Of a stretch of DNA of 64,000 nt, positions 23,961 to 35,400 are shown piece after piece (the first letter of the stretch is position 1; the number at the start of each line of letters is the position of its first letter). The DNA is from Sipunculus nudus (lineage: Eukaryota > Annelida > Sipuncula > Golfingiida > Sipunculidae): positions 48,078,401 to 48,142,400 of the forward strand of contig CM049317.1 in NCBI GenBank assembly GCA_026874595.1, in the 5' to 3' direction. Below the pieces are notes generated by a model, which was not told the DNA's origin, ran no database searches, and saw only the letters and a list, made by a program, of their open reading frames with translations. The position numbers and the translations under genes are program-made.

Positions 23961-25526
23961 AGGACTAGCTATACCTTTTACTATATATTTCAAACAGACA
24001 AGCAACATCATCGGGACCAGCTATACCTTTTACGATAAATTTCCAACAGACAAACAACATCATTGTGACCAGCTATACCTTTTACGATAGATTTTAAACA
24101 GACAAACAACATCATCGGGACCAGCTATACCTTTACCGAGAGATTTCCAACAGACAAACAACATCATTGAGACCAGCTATACCTTTTATGATAGATTTCC
24201 AACAGACAAACAACATCATTGGGACCAGCTATACCTTTTATGATAGATTTCCAACAGACAAACAACATCATTGGGACCAGCTATACCTTTTATGATAGAT
24301 TTCCAACAGACAAAAACATCATTGGGACCAGCTAAACCTTTTATGATAGATTTCCAACAGACAAACAACATCATTGGGACCAGCTATACCTTTTACGATA
24401 GATTTCTAACAGACAATCAACATCATTGGGACCAGATATACCTTTTACGATAGATTTCCAACAGACAAACAACATCATTGGGACCAGCTATACCTTTTAT
24501 GATAGATTTCCAACAGACAAACAACATCATTGGGACCAGCTATACCTTTTACGATAGATTTCTAACAGACAATCAACATCATTGGGACCAGATATACCTT
24601 TTACGATAGATTTCCAACAGACAAACAACATCATTGGGACCAGCTATACCTTTTACGATATATTTCCGACAGACAAACAACATCAATGGGACCAGCTATA
24701 CCTTTTACGATATATTTCCAACAGACAAACAACATCATTGGGACCAGCTATACCTTTTACGATAGATTTCTAACAGACAATCAACATCATTGGGAACAGA
24801 TATACCTTTTACGATAGATTTCCAACAGACAAACAACATCATCGGGACCAGCTATACCTTTTACGATATATTTTCAACAGACAATAAACATAATAGGGAC
24901 CAGCTATACCTTTTACGTTAGATTTTCAACAGACAGACAACATAATGGGGACCAGCTATACATTTTACGATAAATTTCCAACAGACAAACCAACATCATC
25001 GGGACCAGCTATACCTTTTACGATAGATTTCCAACAGACAAACAACATCATCGGGACCAGCTATACCTTTTACGATATATTTTCAACAGACAAAAAAACA
25101 TAATAGGGACCAGCTATACCTTTTACGTTAAATTTTCAACAGACAGACAACATAATGGGGACCAGCTATACATTTTACGATAGATTTCCAACGGACAGAC
25201 AACATAATGGGGACCAGCTATACCTTTTACGATAGATTTTCAACAGACAAACAACATCACCGGGACCAGCTATACCTTTTACGATAGATTTCCAACAGAC
25301 AAAAAACATCATCGGGACCAGCTATACCCTTTACGATATATTTTCAACGGACAAAAAACATAATAGGAACCAGCAATACCTTTTACGTTAGATTTTCAAC
25401 AGACAGACAACATAATGGGGACCAGCTGTACATTTTAGGATAGATTTCCAACAGACAAACAACATCATTGGAAACAGCTTTACGTTTTACGATAAATTTC
25501 CAACAGACAAACAACATCATCGGGAG
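23961..25526 (+). repeat. 52-bp minisatellite, about 30 units, with higher-order structure
   Basis: The unit contains gggaccagctatacc, ttttacgatagatttcc and aacagacaaacaacatcat. Anchors at 23961, 24013 and 24065 fix the 52-bp period, and it continues to about 25526. Variant units recur in ordered blocks. A 'ttctaacagacaatc' variant appears near 24404, 24560 and 24768 (spacings 3 and 4 units). A 'taatagggacc' variant pair appears near 24871, 25080 and 25341 (about 4 and 5 units). This indicates block duplication by unequal exchange. Since 52 is not a multiple of 3, the short frames over it (24271-24453, 24582-24773) are incidental. Confidence 0.97.
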
Positions 25527-27240
25527 TTGCATCTGTCACTTTACTTTAAAATCAAGAGACACTATTTAGTCTTAAGCCTTCAGAACAACAAATGGATGTA
25601 CATTCCTTATATTGCTCCATTGTACAGTTTAATTAATTATACCCTAATAACAAAAGGACCGCTCAGTTACTGATGGGCATGCTTCGTCTGACTTCTGCGT
25701 TTCAATCTTACACCTGACCCAGATTATTCTGTCTTTTGTTTTCCGAGCCAGAGGAACATTTATGTTGGACAAGCAACAAAATACTTTCTATGTATTTTGA
25801 CCCAAGCCCTCACATTACCTCATGCAAAGATATATGACAATACAAAATTTCTGAAACTATAATATTTCCCTTCATTTAAGCAGACATGAAAATATAACAT
25901 TTCCGATAATATAATATTTCTCCTGGGTGACCCCTTATAAAGCAAACCCTAACCCGCATTCAAGTACTGGACCTCGCATAAAGTATCTTTATATTTATCA
26001 AATGATCAAATCAGTGACGCCGGCTGCCCATCTGGTTTGTAAAATAAATATTGGTAATGTTTGAGAGATCAGGTATATTGGTAATCGCAGATTAATCAGT
26101 TGCCGTTGACTAGATGCAAATTTATATTACCATTTTTCTGATTTCTTTTGTCGAGGCTACCACCTGTATTTCAATACTATTTTTATCTAAGTTATGCTTA
26201 TATCTGTCATATAACCAGGCCCGGTGACCTAATTATTCATAATCATCCCATATATTCATATTCAGGTTTCAAAAATTGTATATAACGTACCCAAACAGAA
26301 ATGCTTCATTTTTTAACATCGTGTATTATTAAGGAACCAGATGTGGAGCTATGGTCATATCCATCTAAAACGAATATAAGTAAGAAAAACTGTAACAGCT
26401 ACCTACTCATTAAAGTGGTACGTTTACTTTCATATGTGAAATTTAACTGTTAAAGGCAACTAGGTTTACTCTCAGGCTTAAGATAGGATAGAAAATAAAA
26501 CACAAAGCCTCTAGTAGCAACCACAGGACGTACTAACGGAAGATAGTGGAGCGCTAAACATCACATTTTCCAGCCGTATGGTGAATATAATATCATCTCG
26601 TTTTATGCATATAATTAATAATGTGGCTTCCGATATAGTAATACAAATTATAGTCGTGCTCCAAAGCAAAAGTCGCTTACTTATTTTTTTACACCAATTA
26701 CTATACCGCTTTCATTGCCGGCTAACAGTTACAATCGAAAGAAATGGCTAATTTGTGCTTATGTTCCCTCTGGGTCTTCGAAAGGGAAATTTCTACTACT
26801 TTGGCTACATGCGGGTTCAGAACTGCTGAACGTATCATACTGTACATGCTCTTTGGAAGCATTTTACGTGGCCCACAACACACTGAAACGCAAAAATAAG
26901 AATAGATTTGTTATTACCTGTAAATAAATATGAGTTAACAGGTAACATGCGTAAGGTAATAAAAATCTGGACTAAAAATCTGGCACATCGCTCATGTGTT
27001 CAACAATTTCAACAAATTAGACACATGTTGGGGTACAAGATAAAAAAGATCATGCTGCTTGAACTCAAAACCCATAATTGGAATTGGTTTTTAAAGATAA
27101 CAAAAAATCGTTCACAATATTACAGACGTCGTAGCAAGATAGCACAACTACCCCTCCAATTAAAAACACTGCGAGGCTTATCAATTTTGAAATCCAAATA
27201 TAAAACCTAACAGTCCTCGGTCACTAACAGTAACTTGCTG
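25527..27240. other. AT-rich non-coding stretch
   Basis: Two overlapping plus-strand frames (26715-26927 and 26908-27210, the second basic) were examined and have no recognisable domain. A segment at 26080-26250 holds GATTAATCA, ATGCAAAT and TAATTATTCATAATCAT motifs and is discussed as a possible regulatory element. Confidence 0.35.
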
Positions 27241-27400
27241 TACAAGTCAGGTTATGTACAAAGCAGATTATGTATATATCAGGTAACGTACAAGTCAGGG
27301 TATGTCCAAGGCAGATTATGTATATATCAGGTAAGTTACAAGTCAAGTTATGTACAAGCTATGGTATGTACACATCAGGTTAGGTACGGACTAGGTTCTG
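27241..27400 (+). repeat. 48-bp tandem repeat, about 3 units
   Basis: TACAAGTCA recurs at 27241, 27289 and 27337, exactly 48 bp apart, with tgtatatatcaggtaa between them. Smaller sub-repeats (tatgtacaa, atcaggt) continue to about 27390. Because 48 is a multiple of 3, an open frame with a repeating 16-residue peptide (YKSGYVQ...LCIYQV) spans 27235-27519. I regard it as a consequence of the array rather than a gene. Confidence 0.85.
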
Positions 27401-30345
27401 ATCGGCAAACACTATGTAAGAAATACCGAGCTGCCCTCGTGTTTCCCGTAAAATGGGAAACAAGGGACTCGATCGTTGGAAGATTATTGCAAAAACAAGT
27501 GTGTATATCTGTTGTCTAAATTGTTATAAATTATAGATATAGTTTCAATTCTTATTTAACTTAGACTGGCAATTAACATTTAAGGCGTACATAACATGAA
27601 CAGAATTGAACGTTGTTATCCGTGAAAGGGCTTGTAACATTTTACAGACTGGAGACAAAATCAAGAGGATAATTCCAATTTGATTACATGAAATGACACT
27701 GGGTTTCAATTTACAATCCGATCTGTCAAGCTAATAATAATCAATTGCAAAGTACTGCAGTGCAAATCCAAGTAAACTTTAAAAGCACTGGAGTGGGTGT
27801 GTCTCAAGAAATTTTGTATGCCTTGCGCATTTTAATTACTATTTGTTCACTTTACAATATATTACGCTTATGGTTCTAAATCTGAGCAAAGTGCAAAATT
27901 TAAGCATCGCATGGTGATATGCTTCATAATGTATGATAAAAATATCATCTATACCATGGAGAGATTTTGGTCTGTCTAAAGGGTCACTTGCAGCAAGTCC
28001 AGGTTCCCGGTATCAAGTGAGGCTTGCTCTAAGCTTGATATAATGTACTTTATATGCGGCTAGCATGGAGATAATCATCCAATGATTTGTTTATATGGCT
28101 ATGGGAGTATCCGATTAAGACTATTTCGAAACTGACGGTTTCATTTGCTTGTTAAAGCATGACAAACTGCAGCGGTCTTTGATCCAGGGCTTTTATATTT
28201 GGGAAGAAAGGTTTTTAACCCAGACGCTCTCTATCCCACAGTAGACGGAGCGACCACCTCTGGGACGATATTTTAAAGCCTAGGTCTGGCAGGGAATTTG
28301 TCATTTCGATTTTGTTTGGTCTCAGGCCCTCAGCCCTCACCTCAATGTGACGATTATGACAAGAAACAGGATATTTGTTTATAGCTTTAATGGCAACATG
28401 GGTTTATTAAAGACATGTTGATAGATAAAATATGCAGCATCTACAAGAGATCAGGATTACGTTACTTACATCATGGCCATGATTTGATGTCAGATCAACA
28501 CCCTGCATATATATACAATGAAGGTTTATATAATTAATACATGTAAAAGGAAACACTGTCTGACATTATTTGACAATTGCGTCCATTTAACAAGCTTCGC
28601 TCCATTAACTTCAAATTTCCATGCAGTGACTATTAAAAAGCATTACACGACGTCAATTTTTATGCTAAATTTAGCAAGGACCAATGTTATTGCAACAAAA
28701 AAAAGTTCCTTGTTATTTTTGCCAAACCGCCCTTAAGACAATTGAACAAAAGATTGAGAACTGAAAGAAACGAGAGAGTTCCATTTGCCATAGAAAGTGT
28801 TTACCCCTATTCAACGAATAACCTACACTTTTATCTTGAGCCACTCATAGGTTTTCCTAGCCAGAAGTGATTTGTGTATATTAACTAGATTATGTAATGT
28901 AAAACGAAGTACAATTTTTACCTATAAATATAACTATGCAAACGTGTTGTGAAAGTTAAATGACACATAACACATTGACACAGTAACAACGCTGGAATGA
29001 TTTAATCATTATGTTATTCATGCTACAGACTAGTACATTAAGCAGGCTTACGGATCATTCTAACGACAGATTCAATGAAACAATCGGTGGCTTTGCATAT
29101 TACAACGGTCGTGCTTGATACTAGATTCGTCTGCGTGTATTACCATCTGATGCTGGTAAAGGAAAGGTAAAGGTGAGTTGACTGACGTTACAGATGGAAA
29201 CTCAGGCTCTGTGATGCTGTCCTGCAAAGAAACAATTGAAGGAAGCACTTCTTTAGCATTTTCCATAGCTTTCTATGTAATGTATTGCGTTTATTTCAAT
29301 TTACATTTTTGAAGTGCGAGAGCACATGTCCCGAAAAAGGTAACTCTTGATTGTAATCACTTCTGGCTAAAAATATTTTAATCACTTCTGTAAAATAAAG
29401 GATATCATTTTGTCAATGTCTGCATAACAAAATAAAAATTGTAGAAATTTCAAGGTAACATGCAGTTCAATTGAAGCTGTACAAGAAGCTGTGGGTAACA
29501 ACCTGTTTTGGTGAACAGTCTCTGAAGCCACACGATTAATACTGCTTGCTCACTGGAAGCAAACATATTCCTCAGACTTTGGCAAACCTCCAGGTAACCG
29601 CAATAGCCATAGACTTTTGATTTTTGTCGTGTCACAGACATTAACGAGTATAACACAACATTACGATACTTTCAGTAAGCACATGTTTCAGCTTATGGAT
29701 ACTAATAAAGCATTGAAATAAGCAGTTTGACCCAAGTAAGTAGATAGTTCAGTCTCCAGATAACTAACATTTTCATTTTAAATACAAACTGCTACCTTTT
29801 TTAGCTTCAAGATTTTTCCCTGCCTAAATCCCAGGCCGCACGGAGAATTATCACGTGTGAAATTAAATATCGTACAGGCAGGTAATTAACCAATTCAAAT
29901 CATTTGCAGCTTGCTTTAGATGCTTATCTGTGGGTGGAGTGTCACCTCAGGCATATCTCATCAGTCACACGGTCTTCCGGTACCACTGGCACACTGTGTA
30001 CATTTACAGTAATCTAATCGTCAGCACAGAACAAGTTAAATTGACTTTAAAATTCAGAAACATGTGAATCAATTATTCCAAGCTATAGAAGACCATCATT
30101 GGAGATCCTATAATAAATCGATCTCGTGTATTACAGCTCTATGATTTAAAACTTGCAGGATATGTAAAATCAGTAAATTTTGAAAATTTGTACAGTAAAA
30201 TTATAATAAAATAATAACAGAAATTTAGTGAAGACTCACCTAAAAGTAAAATAAAACGTTTTAAATACCCCGAGTTGCTTGAATACTAACACAGTTCTGT
30301 ATCGATTTTAATCTGACATTATCTGTTAGGATTTCGCTTTTGTAA

Positions 30346-30349
<4 letters not shown>
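27401..30349. other. AT-rich non-coding stretch
   Basis: No recognisable genes, RNAs or long repeats; only short, unrelated open frames (28518-28736, 29072-29266, 29450-29656). Confidence 0.4.
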
Positions 30350-30392
<43 letters not shown>

Positions 30393-30416
30393 GTATGTAT
30401 ATATATATATATATAT
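30350..30416. repeat. (TA)n microsatellite with interrupted palindromic core
   Basis: About 67 bases of alternating A/T with a few C/G interruptions (atacat, atgtatgtat) in a roughly symmetrical arrangement. Confidence 0.95.
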
Positions 30417-31773
30417 TAATTGCTTTTTCACATGCTTGACAAATATTTGTCTTGATATAGTCTAGCTTTATTCAGAACACGCCGTCAAAACTTGTTTTCG
30501 GTGTTATTTTATTATATAAATAGAAAAGCACTTCATGTCTTAATGAAAGCATGAACAAACATGTGACGTCAATACCCGTTTAGATAACAGGTTGACATTT
30601 AAGAAAAAGCGAGATGGAAAGAGGTGTTGCAATTGATCTGACAGGCCATTTTCCTTTATAATTTTGAGTAAGGGCTGACAGATAGCTTTATGGAAAAAGA
30701 TAAATAAGTCATAAGGCATTCCAGTTTTTAACCTTAAATGGACACCAGCATATAAGGAACACGGCAGCAAACATATCTGGGATTTTTCATTGTGAAAATA
30801 TGATTTTTTTTCGTTCACTTCTTAAAGAAGTCAGCTTAATATGCTTTGAAGAACGTGATGACGTAAAACAAAATATTGGCATATAGCCAGCCGTGGATCA
30901 AGCTCTGAGCCACTGGTAATTGAGTGTTGAATTCAAATATTACCATCTGTCTCCTTTGATATCCCTTCACAATTCTTTTCGTATTTATTTATTAGCAACT
31001 TATTTATTAATGGTCTGCAGTGATGGTGGAGGCGATGTAGCTAAGACACGTTTGGTGTATGGTAAATGTGGGCTTATATCTGCTTATTTTCCTTTACATT
31101 AATGTTTTTGTAAACAAATGTTTACAGTGAATATGATATTGAATCATGATGTGTTTTGTAATACCGAGCAGCTCGTACCATATTTGATATTATATTTTAC
31201 CTATTTCTTGTATAGATGCATTTTTATCATCTTATCTGCTATCTAACGTTTGAATCCTTAGTACGTTGGGTGTCAGCCAGGTAATGGATGTAATGGTGTC
31301 TTGATCGGACGTCTTGTATCATGTTAATACAGGTATGATTGCGGCATTGCATTCACTTTCATTGACAAATCTACCTAAAATCCGATAAAGCTTTCGGATC
31401 CACACACCTGTCGCAACAACTGTTATGCGGGTCCATGTCTTTTCTTTACTGGAGGTTTACATTTTCGGACAAAATTACAGGGATTTTATAATGCAGTTTG
31501 TTAATGAATCAGGCGTCTATTCCATTATCTTAACACTTCCAGACCAAATAATATTGGATTAATTACCGGCCGCGCAGAAACCATGCACTACAGATGCGTT
31601 GCCGAGGTATAGGCCATCTAATATTGCTAAGATTAAAAGAAACTGATGATCAGCTGGCATTACCACAAAAGACGATTCAGGTTTCAAATGTTCAGTCTCA
31701 TTCTTAAAAATAACAAAACGACACAGACATGTTCTTGCTTAAAACATTTTAGCGTATACTCCAGGTAAAATAG
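30417..31773. other. AT-rich non-coding stretch
   Basis: Nothing recognised. Open frames at 30540-30818 (minus) and 30920-31102 (plus) have no family resemblance. Confidence 0.4.
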
Positions 31774-32796
31774 CAGGGCTTAGGCCCGGTACAAGTGACA
31801 ATTCCTAGGTACAGGTACTTGTGAAATGGCCGGGTACAGTTCTAAGCATAGGTACAAACTTTTTTTAGAGTATCTTAGTGCGGGTCCAGATACTTTAGAA
31901 AGTACCTAAGTACAGGAACAGGTACTTTTCAAAGCCATTCGAACTCACCATAAGTGTATAAATTCCATCTAGATATGCGATAATAAGTCTTGTAAGAACG
32001 GCAGAAAATATTATTGACAAGTATTAAATGATCACTTGCTGTCTTTATGAAAAATATTGGCATTGTAAATAGACTAGACCGCCCTGAGTAAAATTTATAA
32101 ATATACAAAGTTGAGCCAAAAGTTGCAGGGATATAATATGTATTTTCTTCAATTGATCATTTTCTCTTATCACCAGTGTTATGGGCATACTACACCACTA
32201 TCTACATGGGGCATGTTCATATCCATTGCTGGTTGTGTTGATAATGCTACAATAAACTTCATGCAGCGGATGGAGGTAGACCATGCGTGGTAAATACCCC
32301 TGCCTAGCTCTTGGGGCTCTCGGCTTCCCTAGAGGTTTTGTTGAACTCCTCTGCGTCAGGTGTCTAAGTTGGGGCGCACGGGCGCTGTCGGCCTTACGCC
32401 GGGGCACTTACCGCACCGGTCGTATGAACCCTGCGGGGTCACAGCAGTAGGGGGATTGGGAGTCGGTCTTCCCTGCCCGCTCGTGGTGGAGCACTGGACC
32501 GGGGACGGGGATACGCCTTCTCGTTCCAAATAAGTGCGCATCATGCCTCGGGGTTCCGAGGATGAAGGTAGGTAACTCATCTTAAGGAGATAGCTTTGTA
32601 CATGTAACTGACCAAAGCCTGATGTCCATCCAAGTATCACACATGTACCTGGAATTCCTCATACCAGGTACAGGTACCTTAGTTCAAGGTACCAGATATT
32701 TCCTATTCATGACATGCAGGTACAGATACAGGTTTTCTGAATTGTGTAACTAGGTGCAGGTCCAGGTACAGATACAAGTACCTGGCCCAAACCCTG
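31774..32796. mobile_element. hAT-type non-autonomous element with 23-bp TIRs and 8-bp target duplication
   Basis: The left end at 31774 (cagggcttaggcccggtac...) and the right end at 32796 (...gcccaaaccctg) form inverted repeats matching at 18 of 23 positions and starting CAGGG, as in many hAT elements. Flanks are taaaatag (31766-31773) and taaaacag (32797-32804), a 7/8 match, the 8-bp target duplication typical of hAT. Subterminal regions (31800-31950 and 32660-32790) are rich in GGTACAGGTAC-like motifs, plausible transposase-binding repeats. No transposase is present. The interior contains a GC-rich block (32270-32570) described separately. Confidence 0.75.
32270..32570. other. GC-rich block inside the hAT-type element, origin unknown
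   Basis: The 300-bp interior is strikingly GC-rich against AT-rich flanks. Minus-strand frames cover it (32640-32356, with ...RCGKCPGVRPTAPV..., and 32407-32198) but neither resembles a protein I can name. It could be captured host sequence, a remnant of an autonomous parent, or a second insertion. There are no obvious terminal repeats at its edges and no clear tRNA, 5S or snRNA similarity. Confidence 0.4.
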
Positions 32797-32913
32797 TAAA
32801 ACAGTAATATCGTTCAAAAATATGTTTAACTTCCAACGACACCTGTCCTGGACACATAAGATTCATTCTAAGTTCTAACTCCAAAATATATTGGTAAATG
32901 TTAATGCATTTTC

Positions 32914-32965
32914 GTCCCCCGCCTTTATCAAGCATGAAAAACAACAAGATCCCAAAGCGGGGGAC
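32914..32965. mobile_element. 52-bp foldback element with GTCCCCCGC/GCGGGGGAC ends
   Basis: Perfect 9-bp inverted repeats GTCCCCCGC (32914-32922) and GCGGGGGAC (32957-32965) enclose about 34 bp. The interior plus the right arm (tatcaagcatgaaaaacaac, aagatcccaaagcggg) is the reverse complement of the start of the larger element at 37225-37265. This is therefore a minimal or internally deleted member of that family. The flank (cattaattccacgaatt) also matches the flank at 37205-37225 in reverse complement, so the shared sequence extends slightly beyond the TIR. Confidence 0.75.
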
Positions 32966-33187
32966 ATTAATTCCACGAATTTGCTTGTTTTTGCTACAGA
33001 TATGCATATTTTAGGGACTGGATTGCTATGAAAGCAGTATACATATCTGTGAACAATGTTCTTGTAGGCCTTTACCGAAAAAAAACATGCATTAAGTTAT
33101 TCGGTTATAGAATACTATGGATACTTTCTGTCCTTGATTTCCATCAAATCATGTTTATTTTAACATGTGTATATGGTCTGCAAATTT

Positions 33188-33206
33188 CAGGTGGCACTTC
33201 CACCTG
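33188..33206. repeat. Perfect hairpin CAGGTGG-cactt-CCACCTG
   Basis: Seven-base stem with a 5-nt loop, an expanded version of the GGTGGCGCCACC palindrome that recurs elsewhere in the window. Preceding text (ctgcaaatttcag) resembles the cores at 34.6-35.3 kb, so this may be a solitary decayed core unit. Confidence 0.55.
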
Positions 33207-33721
33207 ACAGTATGTTGTATAGAAACTGTTAAAACCCCAATGAACTGATAAGACAACAGTTGTGATAAATCAACGATCGTCCTGATCCCTTGAACATAAA
33301 AAAACTGAAAAAAGTAAGTGGTATAAGCTATCTTTTTGCTGTAAATTTAATCTTAATTTGTGACTTGTGGATATTTGATGTAGTATTTATACGATAAGAT
33401 ATCTGACATTTGCACTTTTAGAACCATTATTGATTATTGTTTTGTTTCGTTTGCTGATTTATTGCAAGTAAAAAAATCATGACTTGCTCAGCTCAATTTC
33501 TTATTTCTTTTTAAATTAAAATTCGCATGGATGCATATATATATATATATACTTAACACAAAGGTTTTTGAAAATAAGGTATTATGTTTCCAGTATATCA
33601 GTTGATTCAAAACTACGTTTAGATATAATATTTCACAGTAAACTCACAAATGAAACCAAAGTCTATAATTTTATTTATTAATATATTTAAAAACGCAATA
33701 TATAAATATTATTCTCTGAAT

Positions 33722-33826
33722 AGTAGGGGGTTGATTACATTGACCATCCCCCCCATGGCCAAAAAGTGGGGGGATATATATATATACCCCCTCATCCCCC
33801 CCCCCCCCCCTATATTGACGCCCCTG
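33722..33826. repeat. G/C-run-rich MITE-like fragment
   Basis: Contains runs of G and C (tagggggttgatta, accatccccccc, agtggggggata, a 15-base C run at 33796-33810) and ends in ttgacgcccctg. The outer ends are weakly inverted (taggggg.. versus ..cccctg). Similar short G/C-run elements ending in CCCCTG are common in invertebrate genomes. No target duplication seen, so the boundaries are uncertain. Confidence 0.4.
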
Positions 33827-34560
33827 CAAAAACTAAAACTCCGTCGAACTACCGGTGAAAATATCTTTACTGCAAAGGAAACGGCGGGTTTATGAGATAT
33901 AAAGAACGCTTATATCAGACGTAAAGAAACATTTTCCAAGCCGAAACTTTATTCATATGTAAATCTCTACAATAGATGTATTTACGACAGCAGTTGAAGC
34001 TTACTTAATCATAAATGTTTATGGCATTATCAGTTGCCATAAAGGATATAGAGAACAAAGGCACGACTGAAATATTCATATGAACAACCCACATTAACTA
34101 ATCAGTGGACCTCTCAATAACTGATTAAACATAGGACTGCAAACGATACAGGCGATGGTCTGATATTCCAATGCAAGGACTGGAGAGACAGTATTCCAGA
34201 GTTATAGAGATACTGCAAAAGAAGAACATGTAAAAAAGATCGCTTGCAATTTTATAAAAACAAGGCCTACAGGCCTAATGCGAACCTGTGCAAAGTTTCG
34301 GAGTATGAATGGAGGTTTATTTTTAAAATTTAATATTGATCCTCCTAAGTCCTGCATATCTACCATAGTCATTATGATTTCAGCAAAATGGACGTTTCTG
34401 ACCTGCAAGTTTCGGACTAGAAAAACTTTAAAACCAGAATATGGGTGGTCGACAAGCCATTATGTGTATCCGCATAAATCAGAGTGGGACGGGTGAAGTG
34501 AGGCATGGATTAAGTGGCAAGGGGAATAGAGCGTGGTGTGTTGCATATTAGCATGGATGT
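33827..34560. other. Non-coding stretch before the palindrome-bearing array
   Basis: No genes recognised; short overlapping frames at 34202-34408 and 34278-34496 on opposite strands show no family resemblance. Confidence 0.4.
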
Positions 34561-35400
34561 CTGCAGCTTAAACGTGAATGTAGGTGGTGCCACCTGTCAT
34601 AAAATCGAGAAAATTGTCCTGGATGTATAAACCTGCGAAAATTTCAGGTGGATAAGTCAAACCACTGCCGAGATATGAGTGATTTTATCCCAAGGCAGAT
34701 CAACAGATGGATGCTGTGCATAAGTGGTTGCAGGTGGCGCCACCAGTTTTGCCTATGATGAAGAGCTATGTGAGATCTATACACATGCAAAATTTTGGCC
34801 TAATTGGTCAAACGGTTCCCAAGACATGAGCTTGGATATCAGCAGAGTAAGTGTGAATGTAGGTGGCGACATCTGTGATAAAATCGAGAAACCTGTACAG
34901 GATGTATAAAACTGCAAAATTCAGGTGGATAAGTCAAACCACTGCTGAGATATGAGTGATTTTATACAAAGGCAGATGAACAGATGGACGCTGTGCATAA
35001 GTGGTTGCAGGTGGCACCACCAGTTTTGCTTTGCCTATGATGAAGAGCTATGTAAGATCTATACACATGCAAAATTTTGGCCCAATCGGTCAAACGGTTC
35101 CCGAGATATGAGCTTGGATGTCTACAGAGTAAATGTGAATGTAGGTGGCGCCACCTGTCATAAAATCGAGAAAGCTGTCCAGGATGTATAAACCTGCAAA
35201 ATTTTAGGTGGATAAGTCAAACCACTGCTGAGATATGAGTAATATTATCCCAAGGCAGATGAATTGATGGACGCTGTGCAAAAATGGTTGCAGGTGGCGC
35301 CACCATTTTAGTGTATGTTATAAAGCTATCAAAGGGCTACATTTGTGCAAAATTTTTAGCCTGATCGGTCAAAGGTTCCCGAGATGTGTGTATTTATGTG
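34561..35400 (+). repeat. ~280-bp tandem repeat made of two ~140-bp palindrome-headed half units
   Basis: The phrase AATGTAGGTGG recurs at 34577, 34856 and 35138 (spacings 279 and 282). Each unit has two related halves, each headed by a GGTGGCGCCACC-type palindrome. These lie at 34583 (one mismatch), 34733, 34862 (degenerate), 35010 (one mismatch), 35144 and 35293. Both halves then share a 'tgcaaaatttt...ggtcaaac..gttcccgagatatgag' tail, so the 280-bp unit is itself an ancient duplication of a ~140-bp monomer. Frames at 34724-34909 and 34952-35191 give similar peptides because the repeat is similar, not because it is a gene. Confidence 0.9.

Noticed and set aside
24271-24773. Repetitive peptide frames over the 52-bp array
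   Set aside because: The period is not a multiple of three; the frames are interrupted and arise from the minisatellite.
32198-32640. Arginine/proline-rich minus-strand frames as a protein with a CGKC motif
   Set aside because: Two overlapping frames in a GC-rich block, no recognised domain; open because GC-rich DNA has few stop codons.
34724-35191. Two similar peptide frames as a duplicated gene
   Set aside because: They read the 280-bp non-coding repeat; similarity reflects the repeat and neighbouring units do not keep the frame.
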